This document shows positions 11,906 through 24,440 of a DNA stretch of 64,000 bases, one piece after another. The notes beneath the pieces are model-generated. The model had not been told where the DNA came from. It worked only from the letters and a program-made list of their open reading frames with translations, and made no database searches. The DNA comes from Populus alba. Lineage: Eukaryota > Streptophyta > Magnoliopsida > Malpighiales > Salicaceae. The DNA is taken from positions 22,698,169 through 22,762,168 of the forward strand of contig NC_133288.1 of NCBI RefSeq assembly GCF_005239225.2. The letters are read 5' to 3'. Every line of letters starts with the position of its first letter. Positions within the stretch are counted from its first letter, which is position 1. The translations under genes and the position numbers were made by a program.

Positions 11906-14900
11906 TTTGATTGTTAACCAAATTAATCAAGTATTTATTTAATCTAGACTAATTTAGATTATAGTTCAGTTGGATCCGGGGTTAGCTTACTTGCTAGCCA
12001 GTCCAAGTATCAAAACAATGATTATATGGAGTTGAACAAACACCACCAAGCTACGTAATTTGCTTTTGTCAGCAGAGTAAAAAAAAAAAAATCAAATAAT
12101 TGCTGGGGATGGCAGGTTAATACGACATTAATAAATCTGATCCACATATTTGTGTAATCAATTGAGATTTTAATAATTACACAATTAGTGTAGGTGTAAT
12201 TAATTATACTTTGAAATAGCTAGGCTTGTGATTACTGGGTATGTTCCCTGCTCTCATTTAAAATGGTAAGTATGAGAAGTATAATTATCCTGGATTTCTA
12301 GCATGATAGCATATTTTCAATTAAATAGAGTGATGAGTATAATTTACCCTGCGTGATTTAATATAAAAAATTTATCATGAAATTATAAAAAAAATCTAGA
12401 CACACTTGAGTGATGTTTAGTTGGTTTTTCCAAAGAGAATAGATAAGTACAAAAAAGAATAATAATATATTTGATTGAAAAAATAAAGATTCAAATATAA
12501 ATTAAATATGTCTTAAAGTTAGTTTTATAATGAGTTTATGTATTTAAAAGTAAGAAAAAAATATTTTTATTTTTTTTTTCTATTTCAAGATGGTAATTAA
12601 ACTCTATCGACTAGTGTGTTTGATAATATGATATATAGTATTTTTTAAAAGTATTTATTAATTAAAAATATATCAAATTTATTTTTTTTTTAATATTAAA
12701 AATTACAAAAAACATATTAATTTAATATTTTTTTTAAAATACCCAAACACTTTTACAAATACAAGCAAGGATAATTAACGAGAGAAGAAATATTCATTTA
12801 CTCGTTTGAGAAAGCTGGTATTTTGATTTTTTTGCCCTTTTGTTTTAAACGAGAAGTGAGTGACGATTCGGTGTGTTTCCGATAAGCTGGTAACATTACC
12901 TATAATCTAAATGGTTGTTGTATTTTCACTTGTGTATTATCTCCACCGTTTATCTTTTTATATTTTATAATGGATAGACTATGTGAAATTTATTACTTTT
13001 TATTTTGATTCTTAAACCTTTTTTTATATGTAATTTAGTTCTAATTAAAAATAATTGATTTCAAATTTTTATAAAAGAATGTGATTCGAGGAGGATGGAT
13101 CAAAATAAAAAACACGACAAACATGATTGGTATACCATAAATTTTAAAAAAGATATAATTTAGTCTTCCAACTTAAATAATCACACAAAATATGTACAAT
13201 TTTGACCCCTCAATATTTTTTCAATTCCATTTTGGTATAAAAAATTTATTTTTGATATTTTTTGGTATTTGGTTGAGCAAGGAGAGAGAAAGAGAGATCA
13301 CCGGATTTTAGTGGTAAAGAAAGAAACATGTCGTTAACATTGATTTGAATCACAAAAATTGATGATATTTATGTTAAATCGTTTCATTTAATAAGAAGAG
13401 TTCATATTATGTGTTTTTGTTCCTTGAAAGTTCATAAAAAAACAAATCTAAACCAAGGTTGATTTTTGGTTTCGGGTTAAATTTGGTTTTTAGGTCTTTT
13501 TTTGGAGGTTTTGAGTTAATAAATAGGTTTATCATGATTTTCTAAGGTGTTTTGGGTTAAAAGAACATTGATCCCAATTTCCTGCCCATCAAAGTAGTTG
13601 AGATCTGGGTAAAACACACAATGCGTCATCTTCTCTCTCTTTTTTTTTCAAAAAAATAGGGTGGACGGCATGCGTCCGCTTTAGGTGCAGCTAAAAAAAG
13701 GGTCCAATCTGCAAGCCTGCCAACGCATGGGCCTTAATAAAATGGGTCGGGCCATGCCCAACAGAGCATGATCCTTTTTTTCTATTTTTTTATTTCAATT
13801 AATGCTTCCTTTTTTTAAAAAAAAAACTTAATTATATTTATATTAATATCCCTTCTTTCTTTTTTTGTTTAGAGAGTCTCTTTTAAATAATGATGATTTT
13901 TTGGTTACGCGTTTAATTTTTGAAGATGTTTTTTTGATTCATCTATGATTTTTTTTTATATATCTTTTATATAGATGAACTATATCTTTGAAAGTAAAAA
14001 AATATTTCTTTTGATATGATATTTTTAATTTATGTAGCCTTAAATATTATTCATTTTTTCCCTTTTATTTTATCCAATCAATTTAATAAGTTTGCCTATT
14101 TCTATTATCATTTAATTAAAAAAATATTTTAATAAATAAAAATTAGTAAACATGATCGAGATGTTCCATCTTACGAGATTAAATATCTTAATCTACATTT
14201 ACCTCTTGTTTTTTCAAGTATTTTTAGGCGTATTAATTATTATTTTTTATTTATAAGTGAATATGGTTTTCAGTTTATTTAATTACACATGTGAATAAAC
14301 TTTTTGATTTGTACTTAATTTTTTTAAACTAGAAATTTTGTTAAAAAACACTTATATATTTAATTTTTTATAAAACATAAAAATATTTAATGGAGAACGA
14401 GTCACGTAAGTAGCAACTATTAAACCTATGTAATCTGATGAACTTGCTGATATATGCTTCTTTTTTTTTGTCCTCTTTGGGCTCTGATGCCCGGAGTTAT
14501 TAACCCTGTACTCTGATTTTGGATTTTTGAAACAAGTTTAAAGCCTTGTCCTTTTGATCTTAGCATTGATTTAACTGATTTTTGGGAAAGTTTTTAGGAT
14601 CATGAAGAAATTGTTACCATCATATAAAAAGAAAGAAGCTTTTGGTTTGGCCCTTGACATGGATTATGCCAAAAGTTAAGAAACTCATTTAATTAATATT
14701 TAAAAGAAATGGTGTCGTTTTGATTGAATTTCGTCTCCATAGCACTCGAGGGTTAATTTTGCTTTAAATGAAAAAGGATTGACAGAAAATCATACCATTA
14801 AATTCGTGTCTCTCACAGGGTTTACCAAAATCATCAAATCTAAGTGGAATTATCATTTGCGGCTGTGTTTTGAAAATACAAGTTTAAAAAAAATTATAAA

Positions 14901-15846
14901 TTATAATTTTGTTTAATAATTATTTTTTAAATAAAATACATACAAAACTATAATATATATATATATATATATTAATTAAATACTTTAAAATTTATATTCA
15001 GAACAAAACACACACCACACCACATGAATGCCCAGGAGAGGGTATCAGAGCTGTTTGCACGAAGCATATCAAGGATTTTCGTATTTGGAAATGAACTTTA
15101 GAAATTTGAATGTTTAACAGCCAACAATAATAATAACAACGGTCCATTTTATGACACGAAAAAAGTAAGAAAACCAATGATTAGCATAAAAATAAGCTAC
15201 TTGAGGAACCACAAAAAGGCAAGAAAACCTTGTTAGAGCTGACTTAAGAACTGAATTAGAAAAGGGTTTTGTTACTGGTATCAACCTGCAAGTTAGTTAA
15301 TTATTTCTAATAAAATAACATCGTTTAATTTTAATTTTTTAAAAATTGATTTAATAAAATTTAGATTAGTTAACTGTGTTATAGTTCAATTCAACCAAAT
15401 TAATTGAATTTTACCAGATAAATATATTTTATGATTTAATTTATAACCTAGATTAAATTTTGAATCACAAGTTTTTTAAATTAACCTTGTAAAATCGAGC
15501 TAGTTTAAAGGTGTTTTCATGAAAATTATAACTCATTAAAAGTAATGGAAATATCTTTATATAGATTTTTTTTTCTACTTGTATTTTTTTAAAATTAGAT
15601 TTAAAAAATAACCAATAAAATATCATTATTTATTCTTTCATTACCATAAAAATTATGATGTCATAATGATGTTATAACACCTTTGAAATTCAAAATATAT
15701 TTAATTATATAAGACTTATTTCCTAAGACGAGTAAGTTTTGTTTCAAAACATTTAATCAAAAAACTTCCTTTTCCTTTAGTTTGAACATTACAAAAATCA
15801 ATATGATTTTAAAAAAATAAAAAATTAAAGAGGTAGCTAAAGAGAG
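11906..15846. other. AT-rich intergenic DNA with degenerate repeats
   Basis: 12600-12770 is another MITE-like copy. 13560-13770 is a less AT-rich block (with GGCATGCGTCCGC and GGGTCGGGCCATGCCC) that looks like part of a transposable element. An (AT)n tract lies at 14952-14972. 15300-15480 is a degenerate interspersed repeat. No gene is recognised. Confidence 0.5.
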
Positions 15847-16258
15847 AGCCGTTCCAGCTACAATAGAAGTTGAACAGTGGAACTACTGAAGCTAAAGAGA
15901 ACTCTGTAGCAGCTTTATCTATCTTATCAATGCTTGCCGAGAACAAAGTGACAGGAATCTGGGCACGGTAGATGAAGCACTGTCAATCTTTCTACTTCTT
16001 GCATCGCATCCGGAGGGGCGGGATGAGATCGGACGGCTCTCATTCATTGAAACTCCTGTGGAAATCATGAAGAAGGCACCCCCAAAAACAAAGAATCTGC
16101 AACTTCAGTTGTTCTTGAGCAGGGATCAAACAATTCATCTTTCATGCTTGCAGCACTTCAATTTGGTGTTTATGAACATTTAATGGAGTGCAAGCAATAG
16201 AGCACAGAGGAAGGCAAATTCTCTCTTACAGCTTATGAGCAAAGCTGAACACATTTGA
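15847..16258 (+). pseudogene. Plant U-box (PUB) ARM-repeat C-terminal fragment
   Basis: Split over several frames, the plus strand encodes peptides typical of the ARM C-terminus of plant U-box E3 ligases. They are NSVAALSILSMLAENKV, then after a frame change VDEALSIFLLLASHPEGRDE, then another frame change, then [19 protein letters not shown], and finally RAQRKANSLLQLMSKAEHI and a stop at 16256-16258. At least two frameshifts and an in-frame TAG interrupt it. The U-box and the N-terminal part are absent. It is a decayed fragment left by duplication or transposition. No expression is implied. Confidence 0.88.
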
Positions 16259-16299
16259 GATATATACCTATTGATCTGAGATTATAATAACACACAGTA

Positions 16300-16450
16300 T
16301 TATAAAGTAATTTTTAAAATAAAATTTTATTTGAAAATATATTAAAATAATTTTTTTTATATATTTTTAACATTATTACATTGAAGTGCTAAAAAAATAT
16401 ATTTTCAAAAAGCAAAATCACTTTTAAAAGCCAAAATTGTAGCGGGCCGT
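16300..16450. mobile_element. MITE-like AT-rich repeat next to the PUB pseudogene
   Basis: It shares the AT-rich core and the ending (AAAAAGCAAAATCACTTTTAAAAGCC) of the repeat family described at 11700. It begins about 45 bp after the pseudogene stop codon. Boundaries are approximate. Confidence 0.4.
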
Positions 16451-17400
16451 ATATACTTCACTTCCCAATTTTTTTTTTCTAAGATGAATTGGTGTAAATT
16501 ATCTTTCAAGTCCCTGTACTTTAATGACTATATCAGATCACGCTACAGTTTTTGTATTTTCCAAAAAATAACAGAGTTTTTTTCAAAAGGTTTCCCACAT
16601 GATTGGGTAAAGGTTTTATAATGTAAAGGAAATAAAACTCATAAAAATAAAATATTTTTTATTCAAATTAAGTAGCATTTCCAAATTAATTTTCATTTAT
16701 TAAAATTAAATTCACATTTATAATCCCATATAAAGCAAACTATCCCCACGTAATAATCAAGATTTCAAATCAATCTTTGCACTATAAAAATAAGTTTGAA
16801 TTTGTAATTCAATAATAATAAAAAAAACTTATTTATTGCTAACTCCCTCTTCTATTTATACTAAAACCGAAAATTATTTCCCTAAAATATTTATTTCACG
16901 AAAATTTTATTCTCTGATTAAATATATATTTTTTATTGGATTGAAATATAAACGAAATTCGTTTCATTCTATGCAAAAAAAAAAAATGAAAACACCACCT
17001 TTCAAAAAAAAAAAAAAAAAAAGGAAGTGAAATCAAGAGAATTATGCGTTTACGGCTTACGGTGGGCCACACAGCATCCCTTGTGGCCTAGCTCACACCG
17101 CTAGGCCCATTAGAATCTTTTTTGGAACCTTCTCTCTCGTAAAAAACCACAGCCGCACCTCTTCATTCGTATCTGTCATGGACATGTTTAGAGCACGCGT
17201 TTCAAGGCTTTTCTACATACGTGTCATGAAATGAGTCATCCATGTCACCTCCTGCCATGCGAGGATACGGGTTGGTTTTAGCTAAACATCCAGATTTTGG
17301 ATAAGGTATTATGGAAAGAAGCCGTTCTCAATTATTATTATTATAATATCTTTTTTTTTTTTTTGCCACCCTTTCCATTCCATAAACAAATCATGATTTC
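16451..17400. other. Intergenic stretch, distal catalase upstream region
   Basis: AT-rich to 17030 with poly-A tracts. 17040-17320 is a less AT-rich island containing ACGTGTCA-type and TGAGTCAT-type words that could be regulatory. No gene is recognised. Confidence 0.4.
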
Positions 17401-17401
17401 A

Positions 17402-17409
17402 CCACGTGG
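17402..17409. promoter_or_regulatory. Palindromic G-box (CCACGTGG)
   Basis: CCACGTGG is the core of bZIP/bHLH-bound G-boxes, about 770 bp upstream of the catalase ATG. Control of catalase by it is only inferred. Confidence 0.45.
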
Positions 17410-17449
17410 ATCCTTTATCAAGTAAAATACCACGATGAGTGTTTAAATT

Positions 17450-17770
17450 AGTGTTTGGTTACCCGGATAAAAGAGAGTGAGATATAGGAGAGATGGAGAC
17501 AGCGTGATTTTTCGAAAGTATTTGAAATTTATTTTATTGTAATAATTGTTATTTTTATTTTTATCTCTTCTTTTGTTTATATTTTTCCAGTTTTATTCTA
17601 TATCGTGCTAGAAAAAATAAATATAATAAAAAATAAAAATATATTTAGATAAAAAGATAAATATACAGACATCAAATAAATTCGAGATAATATTAAAAAA
17701 TATTTATGTATTTTAAAAATAAAAGTACACTATATATTTACTTTTGAAGCAGTAATCAAACCCTACAATG
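17450..17770. mobile_element. Possible MITE upstream of catalase
   Basis: The left end reads GTGTTTGGTTAC and the right end reads GTAATCAAACCCTAC, which are imperfect inverted repeats. The interior is AT-rich and non-coding. A target-site duplication was not established. Confidence 0.35.
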
Positions 17771-18084
17771 TGATTTTTTACTTAAAAAAGAGAAAGATAG
17801 GAGGATGGAAATTAGGTAAATTTAAAAGACCAAATTAAGACTACAATTTCTTAAATAGACCACTAAAAAAGATTTAATCCTCTCAATTAGCAAGTGACAA
17901 CCAAGAGATTGGTTGTTAATACGTGAAACAATGATTTTGGATTAACCTTGTTGAACACCCACAATTACAAAAAAAGCCCGGGTGGACCGGGGCGTGTGGC
18001 CAATATCCTTTTTTACCGTCGCGTCCCTGTCCAGATAAAGATAAAGAAAATGGATGTGCATGGCACAAGCAGGCAGCTATGAAA

Positions 18085-18092
18085 ATATAAAT
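18085..18092 (+). promoter_or_regulatory. Catalase TATA box
   Basis: ATATAAAT lies about 85-90 bp upstream of the catalase ATG, leaving room for a leader of about 55-60 nt. The leader is CT-rich, as is common in plants. Confidence 0.6.
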
Positions 18093-18175
18093 CCCACACA
18101 CCTCTCCTTAACCGCCACGAAGACTTCTTCGTTTCTCTCTTTCTCACCTCCTCAAAATTCTCTGTCTTTTTCATC

Positions 18176-21100
18176 ATGGATCCTTACAAGGTAATGATTC
18201 TTTATTCATCTCTTTCCTTGATAGAAAATATATATTTTTTTGCGTAAAATTAAATAAGTTTGTAGTTTAACACTGATCTGATGGTGGTGGTGGTGGTGGT
18301 GGTGGTGGCAGCACCGTCCATCAAGCGCTTTCAATTCTCCATACTGGACTACAAATTCTGGTGCTTCGGTCTGGAACAACAACTCTTCTTTGACAGTTGG
18401 ATCTAGAGGTACTTTTATTCAAAACATATGATATCTATTACTGTTACCTTTCGGAGCTTAACATGATTAATTGCTATTGTTAAGGTATATGTTTGTCTGG
18501 TTTTGGATTTTGATATGTTATTATCCGATGTTTCTTATGTGTGGTCTGAGCTTTAAACGTTGAGGATGAAGGAATTAAACAGCATAGTTAGAGAGTTATG
18601 ATTACGATTTATGTAAGAAAGAGGTAAGGAATTGTTGTACTGTTGTGGAGATAATTGTGCTGCTAGCAAATTTAATGGCAGAACATGAACTTTGTGATCA
18701 GATGCAAAGGATTTGGGCTGGGTTCGTTTTTCGATCGGAGGTTGGATGGTCTGGTTCAAGCTTATTTAATAGAAAGCAGGCTGAATCATGAACCGGGGCA
18801 CACCTGATGGGGAAGGGCATACTTGTTAGCTTAGCCCAGATCAAGTACTGGCTTTGTTGTTTTCAGCCATAATTAGCATCATGATTGTTGTGGTATGATT
18901 TGGAGGCTAACTCCAAGTTGTTTGGGCAATGTATTTTTGATTGTCATGTATTGGTACACATAGGTTTGATCTGCAGATAACCTTTTCTTTGACAGGTCCA
19001 ATCCTGCTTGAGGATTACCATCTGGTGGAGAAGATTGCCAATTTTGACAGGGAGAGGATTCCAGAGCGTGTTGTCCATGCTAGGGGAGCCAGTGCAAAGG
19101 GTTTCTTTGAGGTTACCCATGATATCTCTAACCTCTCATGTGCTGATTTTCTTCGGGCCCCAGGAGTCCAGACGCCTGTAATTGTCCGCTTCTCCACAGT
19201 TATCCATGAACGTGGCAGCCCTGAAACCCTGAGGGATCCTCGTGGTTTTGCAGTGAAGTTTTACACCAGAGAGGTGAGGTCTTATTTGATATTTCTGTTA
19301 CTATAATATAGTGGAGGAAAGCATGTGAGTGAGGCACTGATGATGACGATGCAGACAATCATTCGTGTAGACTGATTCGGCAGATGTATCATATCCTCAG
19401 AGGGATCGATGGATTCAAATTCACTATTCCTAACCTTTTGCGTTGTAAACTTCATTTTGATGCGTCATTCTTTTCTGAAAAAATAAATTAATTCTAGTTA
19501 ACTGGATGGAGCTGATTGCTTTAACTTTCCAAGGTTCCAGTTCTCTTTTTCTCTTTGCCTTACCTTCTCTTGTTGACTCAGGGCAACTTTGATCTTGTGG
19601 GAAACAACTTCCCTGTCTTCTTCGTCCGTGATGGAATGAAATTCCCAGACATGGTACATGCCCTTAAGCCCAACCCCAAGTCTCACATTCAGGAGAACTG
19701 GAGGATTCTCGACTTCTTCTCCCACCATCCTGAAAGCTTGCACATGTTCTCCTTTCTCTTTGATGATTTGGGTGTTCCACAAGATTATAGACATATGGAA
19801 GGCGCTGGTGTCAACACCTACACGCTGATCAACAAGGCTGGAAAGGCACACTATGTGAAATTTCATTGGAAACCCACTTGTGGTGTGAAATGTTTGTTAG
19901 AGGACGAGGCAATTAAAGTTGGAGGTGCAAATCACAGTCATGCCACTCAAGATCTATACGACTCAATTGCAGCTGGCAACTATCCTGAGTGGAAACTTTT
20001 CATCCAGACAATCGATCCCGACCATGAAGACAGGTTTGATTTTGACCCACTTGATGTAACAAAGATCTGGCCCGAGGATATCCTGCCCCTGCAGCCAGTT
20101 GGTCGCTTGGTCTTGAATAAGAACATCGATAACTTCTTTGCTGAAAATGAGCAGCTTGCTTTCTGCCCTGCTATTGTGGTTCCTGGTATTTACTACTCAG
20201 ATGACAAGCTTCTCCAGACTCGAATCTTCTCCTATTCTGATACCCAGAGACACCGTCTTGGACCAAACTATCTGCAGCTCCCAGTTAATGCTCCCAAGTG
20301 TGCTCATCACAACAATCATCATGAAGGTTTCATGAATTTCATGCACAGGGATGAGGAGGTATCTCCCCTTTTATCCCCCCTCTCTTTTGGGCACACTACT
20401 TTAATTAGAAGCCGCGCTGTCTCACCTTCTGTTTAATTGGATCATTCTCCCCTGCTTCGCCTATTTTGAGGTTATTTTTATGTGTTTTTGCTTTTAGTTT
20501 GTGTTCTGATGAGTTATCATCATATACTCTTCAGGTCAACTATTTCCCGTCAAGGCATGATCCATCTCGTCACGCTGAGAGATTCCCCATTCCTTCTGCT
20601 GTCTGCAGTGGAAGGCGTGAGAAGGTCAGTTTCTTTCTTTCTTTATTCTTTTCGGATCTACCGTCATAAAACGAAACTGTCTTTTGCATGAATCTCGTGT
20701 TTCTGTGTGTGAGTGTTTGGGGTCCGGTTACGATGTCTAGAGCAAGAACAGGACTAGCGAGATTGGAAAGCTATTGTATGATTATAGAGCTCCTAGTTAA
20801 ATGGATGGTCTGTTAACATATATACACACACGCACCTCTGGTGGTTCATGCAGTGCATCATTGAGAAGGAGAACAACTTCAAGCAACCTGGAGAGAGATA
20901 CAGATCCTGGGCACCAGACAGGTAAACCATGCATCTGCTGTTACTTTCTGATAACTGAATAAACTACAGAACTGATCATGCATCATCTCTTTCTTAATCT
21001 TCTCTTTCTTTATCCCCAGGCAAGAACGTTTCGTTCGCAGATGGGTTGATGCCTTGTCCGAACCGCGCGTCACGCATGAGATTCGCAGCATCTGGATCTC

Positions 21101-21271
21101 ATACTGGTCCCAGGTAAAACTCCCTTTTTACAACAATGTAGTGTCATGTATACCGGATCTCCATAGAAACTTTTTCACTGCAAATGCAATACTGGCAATG
21201 ATGTGATGCAGGCTGATAAATCTTTGGGCCAGAAGCTAGCATCTCATCTCAATGTGAGACCAGGCATCTGA
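18176..21271 (+). CDS. CAT: Catalase (peroxisomal heme catalase)
   Basis: Eight exons: 18176-18190, 18312-18408, 18996-19273, 19582-20358, 20535-20624, 20854-20921, 21020-21113, 21212-21271. They join to 492 aa, the usual plant catalase length. The enzyme splits 2 H2O2 into water and O2 in peroxisomes. Visible landmarks are the active-site stretch [17 protein letters not shown] with the distal histidine at residue 65, the distal asparagine in DLVGNN (138), and the proximal heme-ligand block [17 protein letters not shown] with Tyr348. The C-terminus is [13 protein letters not shown], holding the internal QKL (480-482) that acts as a PTS1-like peroxisomal signal in plant catalases. All catalytic residues are present. 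There is a TATA box upstream and an AATAAA downstream at 21288. The class (CAT1/2/3) was not resolved. Confidence 0.98.
18282..18308 (+). repeat. (TGG)9 microsatellite at the 3' end of catalase intron 1
   Basis: Nine TGG units run to within two bases of the acceptor AG (18310-18311), where a pyrimidine tract would be expected. Confidence 0.95.
18409..18995 (+). other. Catalase intron 2
   Basis: The largest catalase intron (587 bp), between the VGSR and GPILLED coding segments. No embedded feature is recognised. Confidence 0.85.
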
Positions 21272-21287
21272 AGATGACACCAAACTG

Positions 21288-21293
21288 AATAAA
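21288..21293 (+). terminator. Catalase poly(A) signal AATAAA
   Basis: AATAAA lies 17 nt after the stop codon. Another AATAAA-like word lies near 21413. Cleavage sites cannot be read from the sequence. Confidence 0.4.
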
Positions 21294-23600
21294 TGAAGAG
21301 GGATTTCCAGATTGCAAGCATAAAAACAAATGCTAATCTTTACTGATTGTGCGATGTCATGACAGCGAAACAACCTACCAGTTACTACTACTGTTTAAAC
21401 AAGATCCTATCTAATAAATGCAAGTTTCCTGGATGCCCTTTATCTAAAATTGCAATCTGCTGTGTGGTTTGTAGGATTCATTTTTTCTTGCTATGTTCAT
21501 ATTATTATCATATCATGCGCGTCAGATTGAGACAACAAAGGAAATTAAAACTCGGGGTTGGAAACCACACGCCCTTTGTAAGCAAATCCTGGTTTCCAAC
21601 CCTGGTGGGGAGGGTGGTGTTCTTGCCAGCAGGCTGCTGGATAAAATAAGAAAGAAACAAAGAAAATGAAAGTGATTCAAGCACAGATCAACGTCGGTAA
21701 TTAATTAATTAATTAACAGGGGCGGTCCTTATCAGTAAGCAGTGTGATCTGTAAATAAAGTCGTATCCTGATAAACATTAGAGGAAAAAAAATATAAAAA
21801 AATAGTATTTCATATAATAGTAATAAGAATAGAATATGCTTGAATCTCTCAGCTTTCATTTTTAAGTTTTTATATTTCAAAAATATTTTTTAAAAAATTT
21901 AATATTTTTTAATTTTTTATTTCAAATTAATATTTTTTAATATTTTTAAATCCTTGACGTGCTAATATAAAAAATAATAAAAAAATAAAAAATATTTTAA
22001 AAAATAACCACAATCTTATTCTAAACAGGTACAACTTGGTTTGGATTATATCATTGTTCGGATTACATAATAATCCTAGTCAATATTATTTTATTTTAAA
22101 AATTAAACTGTGGTCCTGGAAAAAAAAAAGTTAAAAAATGAGTTTTATAAAATTAAATATAAGAGAGCACATATAGCAAAAAAATAAAAATAATAAAATT
22201 CATAAAATTTTTAAAAAATCTAAAAAAATTAAGAAAATAAATACAATTAACAACATAATTGAGATTGATTAGTCAATCAATTATAATAAATCATGGTCGA
22301 TGAATCAAAAGAAATGTTTTTTTTTTCTTCTATCAACATCAAAAGAATCGTCCGAGTCACGTATCTTAAATGATTCAATAATTTATTATAAATGTTTACA
22401 ATACTTGGATAAAAAATAAAACCTAAAAAAAACAGACCACCTAACGTTAAACAAAAAGACAAGGAGCCAGACAACTCTCACTCCCCACTCGCAGCCATGG
22501 ACGTGCACCACCTGTAGTTCCCTCGTTATTGAATCCGTAATTAATTACAATTTGATTGTCAGAAGTGGCACACGCCCACTTCCCATTTTAGCAACGTTGA
22601 ACTTGTCAGATTCCACCTGAGCTCGAGATCGGTTCTGGTTCTGGTTCTCTTTTTTGATGATCTCACACGATATAATATACTAGGAATAGTGTTTGATTAT
22701 TTTAAAAATTGATGTTCTCATGATAACGTCAATATTTTAATTTTAGAGTCAAGAAGAGAGAGGATTGGTGGTGAAATTTATTTTTATAGCATTTAAGAAC
22801 CTCCAATAATTAAATAAATAACCTTATAATAAAAAAATATTAAACTCTAAGAATAATAATATTTGTTTTTTAATTTTTGTGTATCATAATAAAGATCATG
22901 AATTATTCTATCTAGATGGTTTAACAGATATTTATAATTCTAGTATTTTTAAGTTTTTTTGTTTTGCTTAAAATTCTGTAAGTGTTTTTTATTTTTGAAT
23001 ATCTTAGTAAGGAAAAAGTATCTTGCATCAACATTTAATGCTGATGAAAATATCTTTTTACATAACATTAATATTAATGAGATTCACATGTACTTAGACT
23101 TAGTATGTAACCGAGCCTAAAAGGATTGAGCCTGTATTTTGTCTAATCTATAAATATTTGGGCTTATTGTGGAAATAAGTTTTAAGAAAATTAAGTTTGA
23201 TATTTTACTAGAATTGTTTGAGCTTAGTGTATAGTTAAGTAAAAAAAATAAAAAAAAGTTTAAAATGTTGTTAAACCCGCTTATCCTTGAGTTTAATTTG
23301 AAGTCGAGCCTAAAAAAATTGCATCTACTATCTACTATGTTGTTAGATGCTTATATTTGTGATCAGCAATGTGCTGAGCACAAAAATATTAAATTTATTA
23401 GAAAAAGAAATAGACCCCCTTTGCTCTTACTTGTTATTCTGCTTTTGACTTTTCAATCTTTTAAAAAAATGGGTTGGGTATAACATACGTCGAACATCAC
23501 TTTTTTCCCTCTGGTTTGATTATTTGGATACCACAAGTTGACTTCTTGATAATACAGCTAGTTAGAATCATAGGAATCACCATACATCCAGAGTCTAAAC
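21294..23600. other. Spacer between catalase and NLP, no gene
   Basis: 21294-21660 may be catalase 3' UTR. A TTAATTAATTAATTAA run sits near 21702. 21835-22030 is a MITE-like copy (with TTGACGTGCTAATAT in its centre). 22490-22640 is a less AT-rich island with ACGTG and CACCTG words. The remainder is AT-rich and non-coding. Confidence 0.5.
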
Positions 23601-24440
23601 TGCCTCAGTTAATTACTATGGGAGAAAGAAAGTGAAGGGCTGTTTTTTTTTTTTTTGTTTTTCTCTTGTGGAGGTGATTTCTCGAGGGACAGGATTTTGT
23701 GAATGCTTGTTTCTTGCTTCACGGACATTAAAGAGAGTATAATGAAAAAGGATAGTACCTTTTGAGGGTATCTTCAAGAATCTTTGATAGTGAGTGAGCT
23801 GTAATTCCTTTGTTTCTGTGTTTTTTTTTTTTGGTTTTGGAGGTGATTAGCGAATCAGTTTGAGATTGTGAATTGGTGTTCTGGGTATTATTATTATTTT
23901 TGATTTCTTTTATCTCTTGTGGTTAGATTTAGGATCTTGAATCAAAAGTGAGAAAGGTGTTATGGTACCATATTGTAATAATCTGTGGAAAGTGTTTTTT
24001 TTTTTGTTCTTTTTTAGAATTTGCTTCAAGAACATAATGCTGCTTTGATAGATATGGTGGTTTTGAAATTGGGATTTTATTCTTTGGTTGACCTTGGTGT
24101 TAGTCGCTGGCAAGTGGTGATCTATGATCTTTTTTATCTCTGCTACTTTGGCCGACATTAAATTGCAAAAAGTGAGAAACTTCCACTTTTTTTGTAGAAA
24201 CCTTCCTTTACATTCTCTGAATAATAACATAGGATAGAGATTTCATACATCCAATTCTCTCTAGAATATGTTGTTTTATCTTGATTGCTGTTGTATACGA
24301 TATTTATTGTGTCTCGGCAATTCAGACAGGTTGTTTGCATCTGAAGACCGCAAGACCTGGATTCTTCTTAGAGATCACTGTCATCTGATGAAAAGCTGAT
24401 ATTTTTCAGTGCTTCTGGTTTGGATTTTGAAGAAAAGATT
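23601..24440 (+). other. NLP leader and probable 5'-UTR intron
   Basis: T-rich sequence ending in GATATTTTTCAG (acceptor-like, 24409) lies directly before the coding exon. A GTGAGT-like donor near 23790 would give a 5'-UTR intron of about 600 bp. No coding sequence is recognised. Confidence 0.45.
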
